Part shown: piece by piece, positions 8,754-16,797 of the stretch
Numbering within the stretch: position 1 is the stretch's first letter
How the letters are laid out: each line of letters opens with the position of its first letter
Origin: an uncultured Lachnospiraceae bacterium
GTDB taxonomy: Bacteria; Bacillota; Clostridia; Lachnospirales; Lachnospiraceae
Assembly (NCBI GenBank): GCA_900542015.1
Contig: UQLY01000015.1
Coordinates: forward strand, 1 to 64,000
Direction of reading: 5' to 3'
Length of the DNA stretch: 64,000 nucleotides
Made by a program: the position numbers and the translations under genes
The notes under the pieces: generated by a model
Seen by the model: only the letters and a program-made list of their open reading frames with translations
What the model was told of the DNA's origin: nothing
Database searches by the model: none

Positions 8754-10421
8754 CTACCTCCATATTCCTTTCATTTCATACAACCGTATCCTTTCTACTC
8801 TCTCTTCCTCTTCAAAGGACGCCTGAAATATTCCGTCGCATCCGTCCTGGTAAAAGAGTTTTGTCCCCGCTTCTTCTCCGTCGTTAATAAATACCTCCGT
8901 AAGTCTGCGATCCACAAATATTTCCAGCTTTTCCAGTTTTTCTATTTCCGTGATAAAAGTAACATAGCGAGATTTCACACCTTCTGTTTTAATCTGAATA
9001 TGGTTTCCGCTTTTGATCAGGTAAATTTTTCCTGCTTTTGATTTTCCCAAAAGTATTTGAAAATCCGTATCCTTAAAAAAATCAATTCTCGCATAATAAC
9101 TATTCTGATTCAGGTGTTTCAAAGAAATCTCCTGCCCCGACACATCACAAATGATTTTTCCTAACAGCTGGTAAATTTCTTTAACCGGTTTTCGATACAG
9201 TTTTTGATTCTTAATGGACAGTTCTCTGGGAATTGCCATAGCGCCATAAGAACCGTTTTCTTCCGGTTCGTGCTCCTGATAACAATCCGCCGTCCAACCG
9301 ATCGCAATTCTCCTTCCTTCATGTTCAAAGGATTGCACTGCGTAAAAGTTGCTTCCAAAATCATATAGACCGCGGCTTTTTTCTTGAAACTGTTCGTTGT
9401 CAAAATTACCCAGGTAATAATAAGTTGGCTGAAACCGTCTTTGTTCGTCCACATACATCATCCATGAGCCGACACTGACAAACTGTCCGTCCAGCGCAAA
9501 AAAATCAGGGCATTCGAAGGTATATACTCCTTTTGTATGCTCTTCCAGGAGTATCCCTTCATATTTCCAATCCCTCATATTTTCCGACGTATATCTGACA
9601 AGCGCGGGAATCCCATTTACTTTAGCTCCGATTACCATTTGCCAGATTCCTTCATACAAAATTACCTTAGGATCCCGGAAATTATACGAAAAAGACGTAT
9701 CGGGCTTTTCAATGATTTTGACTTCTTCTCCAAAGTGGATACTATCTTCTGACGAAACCATTGTCTGATATTGAACAGTGTCTTCCTCCGTATCTTCTAA
9801 AGGTCCAAAATGTCTGGTCAAATAAAATACAATCCGATCTTCAAGAGCGACCGCGCTACCTGAAAAAGCTCCTCCTTTACAGTCCTCTGCTTCCAATATT
9901 TCTTCCTGAGGCTCCAGTACATAAGGAAGATGCACCCAATGAATCAGATCCCTGCTCGCCGCATGTCCCCAATACATATGGCTCCATTCCTGTGCATGAG
10001 GATTCGCCTGATAATATAAATGATAATATCCCTTATAATAGCAAAGACCATTTGGATCATTGATCCAATTTTTAAATGCGTTAAAATGATACTGTTCTCT
10101 GTTTGGTGTGTCATACCATTGCTGAAGATTGTCGATTTCCGTCCACTCTCCGTTCCGGTAATCCAAAAAACGCACCCCTTTTTCCATAATCCTTTGCGAT
10201 CCGGACAGATAAGTGATGCCGGCATGACAATGTATCAATTCCAATTCATACCATGTATTTTTTTCAAGAGGAATTTTTTTAAGACGATATTGGCAGCGTC
10301 CTGCCGCATAATCTGTCCATACATCATCTTTTTTTCGGATTCGAAGTTTTCCTTCTTTACCCTTCAGAGATTTTAAAAAAATCTCCAAACAATCATAATC
10401 CCCTGTCTGAATCTCTTTCAT
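8754..10421 (-). CDS. GH32 beta-fructosidase (intracellular)
   Basis: A 555-residue glycoside hydrolase of family 32 (sucrose-6-phosphate hydrolase/fructosidase type). The five-blade propeller motifs are present: WINDPNG at 119-125 with nucleophile Asp122, RDP at 249-251 (transition-state Asp250), and ECP with acid/base Glu303. A C-terminal beta-sandwich follows (about 425-550). There is no signal peptide, so it acts in the cytosol on imported fructosides. About 110 residues precede the catalytic motif, longer than the minimal family and of beta-rich look, possibly an accessory sandwich domain. It is first in the operon with the symporter. Two LacI-type operators sit upstream. Confidence 0.92.
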   Translation of the reverse strand: MKEIQTGDYDCLEIFLKSLKGKEGKLRIRKKDDVWTDYAAGRCQYRLKKIPLEKNTWYELELIHCHAGITYLSGSQRIMEKGVRFLDYRNGEWTEIDNLQQWYDTPNREQYHFNAFKNWINDPNGLCYYKGYYHLYYQANPHAQEWSHMYWGHAASRDLIHWVHLPYVLEPQEEILEAEDCKGGAFSGSAVALEDRIVFYLTRHFGPLEDTEEDTVQYQTMVSSEDSIHFGEEVKIIEKPDTSFSYNFRDPKVILYEGIWQMVIGAKVNGIPALVRYTSENMRDWKYEGILLEEHTKGVYTFECPDFFALDGQFVSVGSWMMYVDEQRRFQPTYYYLGNFDNEQFQEKSRGLYDFGSNFYAVQSFEHEGRRIAIGWTADCYQEHEPEENGSYGAMAIPRELSIKNQKLYRKPVKEIYQLLGKIICDVSGQEISLKHLNQNSYYARIDFFKDTDFQILLGKSKAGKIYLIKSGNHIQIKTEGVKSRYVTFITEIEKLEKLEIFVDRRLTEVFINDGEEAGTKLFYQDGCDGIFQASFEEEERVERIRLYEMKGIWR

Positions 10422-10448
10422 ATCCCCACTTCCCTTCTTTTTGGCTTC

Positions 10449-10508
10449 ATCGAACCGGTTCGATATTTTCCCTTATAAAATCCGGTTCAGTTATCGAACC
10501 GGTTTTAT
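10449..10508 (-). promoter_or_regulatory. Twin LacI-type operators of the fructoside operon
   Basis: A perfect 16-bp palindrome ATCGAACCGGTTCGAT (10449-10464) and a second near copy ATCGAACCGGTTTTAT (10493-10508) lie 44 bp apart, just before the GH32 gene. A half-like TCCGGTTCAG lies between them. The central CG within inverted arms is typical of LacI/GalR operators, and a LacI-family gene is immediately upstream. Binding by that regulator is inferred. Confidence 0.8.
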
Positions 10509-10591
10509 ATTTTTAGTCTAACTTATGAATCTTTTCCAGTCAATCACATTTTCAAATTTCCTGTTGATTCTCCAATATCACTAAATTGCGA

Positions 10592-11590
10592 TTAAATTTT
10601 TTGTTTAAAATGCCCAATCGTCTCTCCTTTTTGATACGAAACAGGAAAAACCCGTCTCATATTTTCCATTGATTCTCCCCTTACTAAAGTATCTATCGTT
10701 TCTGCACAGGCATACGCCATATCTCTTACCGGCTGAACGATCGAATCAACCGTGCGCTCTCCCATTCTCGTTACATAGGTACCGTCATATGCCACCAGAC
10801 TGACTTGTCTTTGAATATCAATTTTTCTTTTTTTCGCTTCCCTCATACACGCGAGAATAAGCATATCCGCTCCGAATATCCCGTCCGCGTCAGGATACTC
10901 ATCAAATATCTTTTCCGCGACCTCAACAAAATCCGTTTCACAAAAGGCATTGTGAGGCATCTCCACATTGAAAACCTGTATTCCTTTTTTGTTAAGCTCC
11001 TGCTCGAAAACAATATGATATTCGTGCGCCGGAGTATTAACGATTTTTGCACCGCTCACCTGCACAATTCTTTTACAGCCGCCGATTTCAAATAATTCTG
11101 CCGCAAGAGAACCTCCTGCCTGATGATCCGCCTGAATCAAGGGGATTCCCTCTCCCAAATCCCGGTCAAACGCTACTACGGGCTTATTCAGTTTCATATA
11201 TTGCTCCTGCAACAGGGAATGCGCTCCCATAATAATGCCGTCCATAGTGCGGCTGTTAAGCATATTTAAAAATTCCTGTTCCATATTTTCCCGTTCCACC
11301 GTAGCGCAAAGCATGGTTTTATACCCTCTTTGATACAATGCTTCTTCTGCATATTTAACAAAACTGCCAAAAAAGGGATGAGAAATATCGGGTATAATAA
11401 TTCCAATCAAATTTGTCCTGTTTTTGGAAAGATTCCTTCCCAACTGGCTTGGAGTATAATTTAATTCTTCAATTGCCTTTTCCACCTTTAGCCGGGTCTC
11501 TTTTGAAACATATCCGCTGTTATTTACCACCAGAGAAACGGTACTTTTCGCCACCTTCGCCCTTTTTGCAACATCATTGATACTTGCCAT
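10592..11590 (-). CDS. LacI family transcriptional regulator
   Basis: A 332-residue repressor with the N-terminal LacI helix-turn-helix (INDVAKRAKVAKSTVSLVVN, residues 4-23) and hinge helix. A periplasmic-binding-type sugar sensor domain makes up the rest (about 60-325). It precedes the GH32 and symporter genes in the same direction, and two palindromic operators fill the gap. The natural reading is sugar-relieved repression of the fructoside operon. The effector is unknown. An AAGGAG site precedes the ATG. Confidence 0.92.
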   Translation of the reverse strand: MASINDVAKRAKVAKSTVSLVVNNSGYVSKETRLKVEKAIEELNYTPSQLGRNLSKNRTNLIGIIIPDISHPFFGSFVKYAEEALYQRGYKTMLCATVERENMEQEFLNMLNSRTMDGIIMGAHSLLQEQYMKLNKPVVAFDRDLGEGIPLIQADHQAGGSLAAELFEIGGCKRIVQVSGAKIVNTPAHEYHIVFEQELNKKGIQVFNVEMPHNAFCETDFVEVAEKIFDEYPDADGIFGADMLILACMREAKKRKIDIQRQVSLVAYDGTYVTRMGERTVDSIVQPVRDMAYACAETIDTLVRGESMENMRRVFPVSYQKGETIGHFKQKI

Positions 11591-11616
11591 AACTTCGACA
11601 GCTCCTTCCGCCTCGT

Positions 11617-12006
11617 TTATCTTTCTTCAAAAAATTCTATTTCTTCTCCTGCCGGACCGATACAGAATGCAATTCTTGCCGGGTAAACAGGGCTTGACTG
11701 AATCTCTATATCTTTAGGCTCTATAAAGACCTCATAGCCTGCTTTTCGGACCGCTTCTGCACAATCATCCGCATTTTTTACGGCAAAAGCGAAATGACTG
11801 ATAACTCCCTTCGGCATTTGTCCTTCGGCATCGGCGAATATTTCTATCAGCATATTACCTGCGTCTAACATGACCCCCGAATCGGCGCCCTCTCCCCAGG
11901 TTCTGACTTCCCGCAGCCCGAGGATGTTTTTATAAAAGTCAACAGTTTTTTCAAATACTTCCAAGCCGTTGCATTTCAGCGATACATGATGTATACCGTT
12001 TATCAT
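11617..12006 (-). CDS. VOC (glyoxalase/bleomycin-resistance fold) protein
   Basis: A 129-residue single-domain VOC superfamily protein with the two beta-alpha-beta-beta-beta repeats: INGIHHVSLKCNG at the start, then GVISHFAFAVKNADDCAEAV in the second half, and EIEFFEE at the end. The metal-ligand pattern His (residue 7), Glu (about 55), His (about 74), Glu (about 122) is plausible. Such proteins include lactoylglutathione lyase and dioxygenase relatives; the reaction here is not known. The ATG at 12006 is taken because AAGGAG lies upstream. It follows the VWA-like gene closely. Confidence 0.8.
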   Translation of the reverse strand: MINGIHHVSLKCNGLEVFEKTVDFYKNILGLREVRTWGEGADSGVMLDAGNMLIEIFADAEGQMPKGVISHFAFAVKNADDCAEAVRKAGYEVFIEPKDIEIQSSPVYPARIAFCIGPAGEEIEFFEER

Positions 12007-12022
12007 TTTTCCCAAATCTCCT

Positions 12023-12550
12023 TTACTTCGTTAAACGGGCGCACCCTTGCTCCATCTCGTTAGATTTTTTTACCGTCTTTCCGTCGGTAAACAAAATTTT
12101 ATATTGCAGAAACGGCGACAACGCATCCTTTAACCGCCCCCGGTCCTCAACCTGATAAGAAAAATCGGTAAATACCAGGATCAATTTGCTTCTCGCATGA
12201 AATTTTTTTAAATAACCGCATAAGAGCTCGGCATGTTTTTTCTCCTGTTTCTGTTCATAATCATTCAGAAAACGACAAAGCTGCACTACCGCAAGAGGCG
12301 CGGTTTCGTTTGTTATCTCAAAATCGCTTTTCCAATGGACCAGATTGCACCGCACATTGGCAAATACCTGACTGTGGGATTTTAAAGCTCCCACCACATC
12401 CTTTGCCAGCGTTCCGATCTGCTCTTTTTCCATATGATAATCCAGTACGATTGTCATTTCCTGCAGATCATGTCCGGGATTGCCGGGCGCATGAAGCACC
12501 CGTTCCACGCCGTTTATAATCTGCATCCGCATAACCGGCGAAAGCGCCAT
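12023..12550 (-). CDS. Hypothetical protein with a VWA-like outline
   Basis: A 175-residue soluble protein that I do not recognise. It alternates hydrophobic strands and helices (EMTIVLDYHM, SKLILVFTDF, LQYKILFTDG) in the way a von Willebrand A/Rossmann-like fold does. The first strand lacks the DxSxS metal motif. AGGAG precedes the ATG at 12550. It sits 48 bases after tyrS and just before the VOC gene, possibly in the same transcript. No function proposed. Confidence 0.55.
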   Translation of the reverse strand: MALSPVMRMQIINGVERVLHAPGNPGHDLQEMTIVLDYHMEKEQIGTLAKDVVGALKSHSQVFANVRCNLVHWKSDFEITNETAPLAVVQLCRFLNDYEQKQEKKHAELLCGYLKKFHARSKLILVFTDFSYQVEDRGRLKDALSPFLQYKILFTDGKTVKKSNEMEQGCARLTK

Positions 12551-12598
12551 GGGACCACTCCTAACATTTGATTGATTTATCCGTTATGGGCTGCCTAT

Positions 12599-13822
12599 TT
12601 ACTCAATAACTACCTTGCGGAAATTTTTCTTGCCGCGTTTCACGACAATGCCGTCGTTTCCGATCTGTTCTTTGGAAAATGCGGCGCGGATATCCGTCAC
12701 TTTTTCTCCGTCAACGCTGACACCGCCCTGTTCTACGGCTCTTCTTCCTTCATTTCTGGTAGGCACCAGTCCGGATTTTACCAAAACGGAGAGAATATCG
12801 ATGGAACCCTCCTGGAAATCCGCTTCGCTTAACGCAGCCGTAGGCATATCCGCCGCGTTTCCGCTGCTAAACAGCGCTTTTGCGGATTCCTGCGCTTTGA
12901 CTGCCTCTTCCTCTCCATGAACCATCTTGGTAAGCTCAAAAGCAAGGATTTCTTTTGCGGTATTTAACTGGCTGCCTTCCCAGGAATCCATTTTCTCGAT
13001 TTCTTCTAACGGCAGGAAAGTCAGCATACGGATACATTTCAATACGTCCGCATCCGCAACGTTTCTCCAATACTGGTAAAACTCAAAGGGAGAAGTTTTG
13101 TTGGGATCAAGCCATACGGCGCCCTTCTGGGTCTTGCCCATTTTCTTACCTTCGGAATTTAACAGCAGGGTAATGGTCATGGCATAGGCGTCTTTTCCCA
13201 GTTTGCGGCGGATAAGCTCCGTACCGCCGAGCATATTGCTCCACTGATCGTCCCCGCCAAACTGCATATTGCAGCCGTATCTTTCATACAGAGATAAGAA
13301 ATCATAACTCTGCATAATCATGTAGTTAAACTCTAAAAAGCTCAGTCCTTTTTCCATTCTCTGTTTGTAGCATTCCGCCGTCAGCATTCTGTTGACGGAA
13401 AAATGCGCGCCGATATCCCGGATAAATTCGATATAGTTCAGGTCCCGGAGCCATTCGGCATTATTTACCATCAGCGCTTTTCCGTCGGAAAAGTCGATAA
13501 ATTTGCTCATCTGCTTTTTGAAGCACTCGCAGTTATGATCGATGGTTTCGGTGGTCATCATATTACGCATATCGGTTCTTCCCGAAGGGTCTCCGATCAT
13601 AGCCGTGCCGCCCCCGATCAGTGCAATCGGTTTGTTTCCCGCCATTTGCAGCCTTTTCATCAGGCAAAGCGCCATAAAATGACCGACATGCAGGCTGTCC
13701 GCCGTGGGATCGAATCCGATATAAAAAACCGCCTTCCCATTATTGATCAGTTCTTTGATTTCCTCTTCGTCCGTAAGCTGTGCAAGAAGTCCTCTTGCTT
13801 TTAATTCGTCGAATACTGTCAT
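12599..13822 (-). CDS. tyrS: Tyrosyl-tRNA synthetase
   Basis: A 407-residue class I synthetase that charges tRNA-Tyr. The HIGH motif appears as HVGH (45-48), the KMSKS loop as KKMGKT (about 228-233), and the tyrosine pocket residues are in GFDPTADSLH and YMIMQSYDFL. A C-terminal S4 RNA-binding domain ends the protein (about 340-405). The ATG at 13822 has GAGGAG upstream. An apparent 54-codon extension is the T-box leader read in frame, not protein. It is controlled by that T-box. Confidence 0.97.
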   Translation of the reverse strand: MTVFDELKARGLLAQLTDEEEIKELINNGKAVFYIGFDPTADSLHVGHFMALCLMKRLQMAGNKPIALIGGGTAMIGDPSGRTDMRNMMTTETIDHNCECFKKQMSKFIDFSDGKALMVNNAEWLRDLNYIEFIRDIGAHFSVNRMLTAECYKQRMEKGLSFLEFNYMIMQSYDFLSLYERYGCNMQFGGDDQWSNMLGGTELIRRKLGKDAYAMTITLLLNSEGKKMGKTQKGAVWLDPNKTSPFEFYQYWRNVADADVLKCIRMLTFLPLEEIEKMDSWEGSQLNTAKEILAFELTKMVHGEEEAVKAQESAKALFSSGNAADMPTAALSEADFQEGSIDILSVLVKSGLVPTRNEGRRAVEQGGVSVDGEKVTDIRAAFSKEQIGNDGIVVKRGKKNFRKVVIE

Positions 13823-13930
13823 GTTCTTTTCTCCTCTTTCTTTTCTCCTTTTTTCTGTCGGCTGCTTCTGTTTCCCGGATTTGCTGCTTTTCTTCGCATC
13901 CTGCAAACACCGCGTTATTTTGCCGCCGCG

Positions 13931-14215
13931 CAAAAAACCCGTCCTTCCGTTTCTGAAAGGACGGGTAAAATCCCGTGTTACCACCTGTCTTTACAAAAAG
14001 CTCGCGCTTTCTGCCTCATTACGTACACCTGTCGGTATACGCCGATATGCTAACGGTTATCCTCCGTCACAGCCTACTCGTCTCCGCCTTACGGAAACCT
14101 TCGGTGTGCAGCTTTCGGATGTATTCGGATACAGCTTCCCGTGCGCCTCTCATCAGCCGGCAGCTTTCTGTTCGTTTCCCTGTACCTTACTTGTTCCGGT
14201 CATCGCCTTTAATTG
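13931..14215 (-). promoter_or_regulatory. T-box riboswitch leader of tyrS
   Basis: The minus-strand leader carries the T-box AGGTGGTAACACGG (about 13974-13988). A terminator hairpin CCCGTCCTTTC ... GGAAGGACGGG ending in TTTTTT (13932-13965) follows. Upstream stem I contains GAATACATCCG, where TAC is a good candidate for the tyrosine specifier codon. Uncharged tRNA-Tyr would stabilise the antiterminator and raise tyrS expression. Stem I limits are approximate. Confidence 0.88.
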
Positions 14216-14266
14216 CAGTTAATTGCTTTGAAATTAAACAAATTGTAAATAATATCGTTCTTTTTG

Positions 14267-14839
14267 TCAAGAGATAAAATATTGCAGAAACAATAACACC
14301 GTTCCGGTCATCAGAAATATTCCTCCCAAAATATAGGCTCCGTTTCTTTGCCCGTAGCCGCAGCGGTACCCTACGTACAGTCCTCCCAGCATACCCACCG
14401 CCGAAAATCCTACCAGTACGACCAGTTCCTGCCAAAGGGGCGTTCCGAGTAAGCCAAAGGCAAAACCGATTAAAAAGAGATAAAATCCGACGGAAAGGCA
14501 GAGTCTGAAAATCGACCGGTAAAACTCTTTGTTGTCCATTCTTTTTTCTTCTATAGACTCATTTTTAACCGCATGGATCAGCATCTGCACCGCCATAACC
14601 GCAAATATCATCAGGCATACGAACGCATTCATGGGATACTCGCTTTTGGTAATGTTCATTTCCTGCAGACCTATGGCGGTAACATTGCCAAGGGCAAACA
14701 CAACGATCTGCCAAAGGGTCGGAACGCCCAGGGAAAAAGCGATTTGCTTTTTATCCATATGCGCTAACAACGCCCCTTTGCAGACAGCCGTCCCATATAA
14801 ATAAGTCGCAAGACCAAGCCCAATCATGACCAGAACCAT
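14267..14839 (-). CDS. Six-helix membrane protein, MntP-like outline
   Basis: A 190-residue integral membrane protein with about six helices in two halves of three, divided by a charged loop (KNESIEEKRMDNKEF, about 89-103). The architecture and the late GAYILGGIFLMTGTVLLF helix recall MntP/YtaF-type efflux proteins, but the characteristic acidic residues of MntP are not clear. The similarity is weak. It starts 8 bases after the YhgE-like gene ends and is the last gene of the MMPL operon. AGGTG precedes the ATG. Function unknown. Confidence 0.5.
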   Translation of the reverse strand: MVLVMIGLGLATYLYGTAVCKGALLAHMDKKQIAFSLGVPTLWQIVVFALGNVTAIGLQEMNITKSEYPMNAFVCLMIFAVMAVQMLIHAVKNESIEEKRMDNKEFYRSIFRLCLSVGFYLFLIGFAFGLLGTPLWQELVVLVGFSAVGMLGGLYVGYRCGYGQRNGAYILGGIFLMTGTVLLFLQYFIS

Positions 14840-14847
14840 TTTGTCAC

Positions 14848-16797
14848 CTACTTCACATTGCCGGTACGGATAATAAATTTAACCCGACCTTTCTGTCCTT
14901 CTGCAAGCTTTGTAAAGGTAGCGTAATCATTTCCCGCCGCAAATACCGCGTCTATTCTGTCGATTACAGTTGTCACGTCTCCGTCCAAAGCGCTTGTCAG
15001 TTTTTCAATACCATCCTCGTCAAACCGTACCATTCCGTCGTTTAACTCTCCCGCTCCCTGAGAAAGCTCCGCCACGCCCGCGGCAAGTTTATCCGTTCCC
15101 GCGGCAAGCTGGCTGCTGCCGTTTTTCAAAGTCTGGGAAGAGCCGTTTAAGGTATTGGCTCCGTTTAATGCGCTCTGGATACCTGCATCAAGCGTTGCCG
15201 CACCGTTTGCAACGTCCTGCGCTCCCTGTACCAGGGTAGGGAGATCCGATAAATCCGCCTGGCTGTTGATCGTATTTAACGCCGTCAGCGCTCCTGTAGC
15301 ACCGCCCAGATTGCCGCTGTCCGTCGCCAGTGTGCCGATTGCCGCCTGTACGCCTTCGGGGGACACTCCCGCTACGGCTCCGGGAACCGCGTTGGCAACC
15401 TCTGATTGCACATGAGCCATAATCGCCGCCTGATCGGGCTGCTGCCCCTGGGAAATCGCCGCCGTCACGTCGTTTAATACGACCTGAGCCGCTACCTGTG
15501 CCGCCGTATTTGCCGCAGCATTCGCCACATTCCCGGTGTAAGCGGTCAGTTCATTTGCAACCGCCGCCTGATCCGCTTCTACCGCCGCCTGACATGCAGC
15601 CTGATTTGCCGTCTGGGTCTGAATGTTTTCGGCAAGCGCGGTTGTCATTCCGTTTAATGCCGCAGAAAGTGTATTAACGCCATTGCTGACCTGCGCCGCC
15701 CCGGCTGCAAGGCTGGAAGAACCGCTCTTTAACTGTCCCAGACCTCCTGTCAGTTCGGACACGCCCGCCGTATACTGAGCGATTCCGCTGTCCAAAGCGG
15801 TAGCTCCGCTTTTTAATTCTCCGGTTCCTTTTTCCAGCGTATCGGTTCCTTCTTTCAAACTGCCGCTTCCGTCAACCAACTGCGTAGCCGCATCGTTTAA
15901 TTCATCCATGGAAGATTCCAGCTCCGTCATATCGATGGTATCGGTAAACTCAAAATCTGATAAAATATCGGGCATCGCCACGGATAAAGTCATATCCAGG
16001 GCAAAATCCTCTACATCGGCAGTCACTTCCACATATTCCGGAATCTCCAGATCGGTTTCCGCATCCGCAAGCCTGCCCTCGGGATCTATGCTCTCCTTTA
16101 ATCCGGGCATCGCCACGCCAACCACAATATTTCTGTTGCCGTCGGATACCATTTTACCGTTTGTCACTTCTACGTTGGAGAAGGTATCCACAGGAAGCAG
16201 CATTCCGCTGACTACCGTAAAGGGCACATAGATCTCTTCTTCTTTTCCTCCTATGGTCACTTTCTCCTTTGCTTTGTTCTGATAATCCAGGCGGATCGTT
16301 ACTTTACCGCTTTTACCGGCTAAATCCTCCGGGGATATCTGCTGCCCGTCCAGATAGTAGGTAATTTTTACATCAATGGGCGAATCCTGTGTGGTCGTGC
16401 CCTGATAGTAAATATCCGAACCCGCAGCTTCCCATGTCATATTGCCGTCCTCATCCTGGGTATACGTTTCGTCGCCCTTTACGTTTTCTATATTGGTAAG
16501 GTTTGTCGCATCTTTGATCCGGTCGGAGCCGTTTTCGTTTTTCAGCCATACGCTGACAATGGTTTCTTTGGTATTCCCCGAAGCGTCGGTAATCAGGTAC
16601 ACGGTTTCTTCTTTATCCGTTTCCTTTCCGCCGTCCCCGGTTTCGTTCATGACAACCTCTGTCAGAAGATTTTGTTCCGTCTCTTCATATTCCGCTTCCG
16701 CTGTCGCCATAACCGTGCGGGTATTCGCCGTTGTGGCAAATACCGCCAGCGCAAGCCCGAGACATGCCGCTCTTGTTATATTTTTTGCGTTTTTCAT
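14848..16797 (-). CDS. YhgE/Pip-like exported protein with heptad-type repeats
   Basis: A 649-residue exported protein. Residues 1-32 form a signal peptide ending near TVMATAEA. A beta-rich region follows (to about 290). The long middle part (about 290-600) consists of repeats of the type LKSGSSSLAAGAAQVSNGV, typical of YhgE/phage-infection-protein ectodomains and predicted to form helical bundles. The large C-terminal membrane domain of full YhgE is absent. Its stop overlaps nothing downstream, but its start overlaps the MMPL gene stop by 4 bases, so the two are coupled. Such proteins often accompany MMPL exporters; the partnership role is inferred. Confidence 0.75.
   Translation of the reverse strand: MKNAKNITRAACLGLALAVFATTANTRTVMATAEAEYEETEQNLLTEVVMNETGDGGKETDKEETVYLITDASGNTKETIVSVWLKNENGSDRIKDATNLTNIENVKGDETYTQDEDGNMTWEAAGSDIYYQGTTTQDSPIDVKITYYLDGQQISPEDLAGKSGKVTIRLDYQNKAKEKVTIGGKEEEIYVPFTVVSGMLLPVDTFSNVEVTNGKMVSDGNRNIVVGVAMPGLKESIDPEGRLADAETDLEIPEYVEVTADVEDFALDMTLSVAMPDILSDFEFTDTIDMTELESSMDELNDAATQLVDGSGSLKEGTDTLEKGTGELKSGATALDSGIAQYTAGVSELTGGLGQLKSGSSSLAAGAAQVSNGVNTLSAALNGMTTALAENIQTQTANQAACQAAVEADQAAVANELTAYTGNVANAAANTAAQVAAQVVLNDVTAAISQGQQPDQAAIMAHVQSEVANAVPGAVAGVSPEGVQAAIGTLATDSGNLGGATGALTALNTINSQADLSDLPTLVQGAQDVANGAATLDAGIQSALNGANTLNGSSQTLKNGSSQLAAGTDKLAAGVAELSQGAGELNDGMVRFDEDGIEKLTSALDGDVTTVIDRIDAVFAAGNDYATFTKLAEGQKGRVKFIIRTGNVK

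Noticed and set aside
13823..13984. 54-codon N-terminal extension of tyrS
   Set aside because: It coincides with the T-box terminator and has no ribosome site; the ATG at 13822 follows GAGGAG and gives the normal TyrRS N-terminus.
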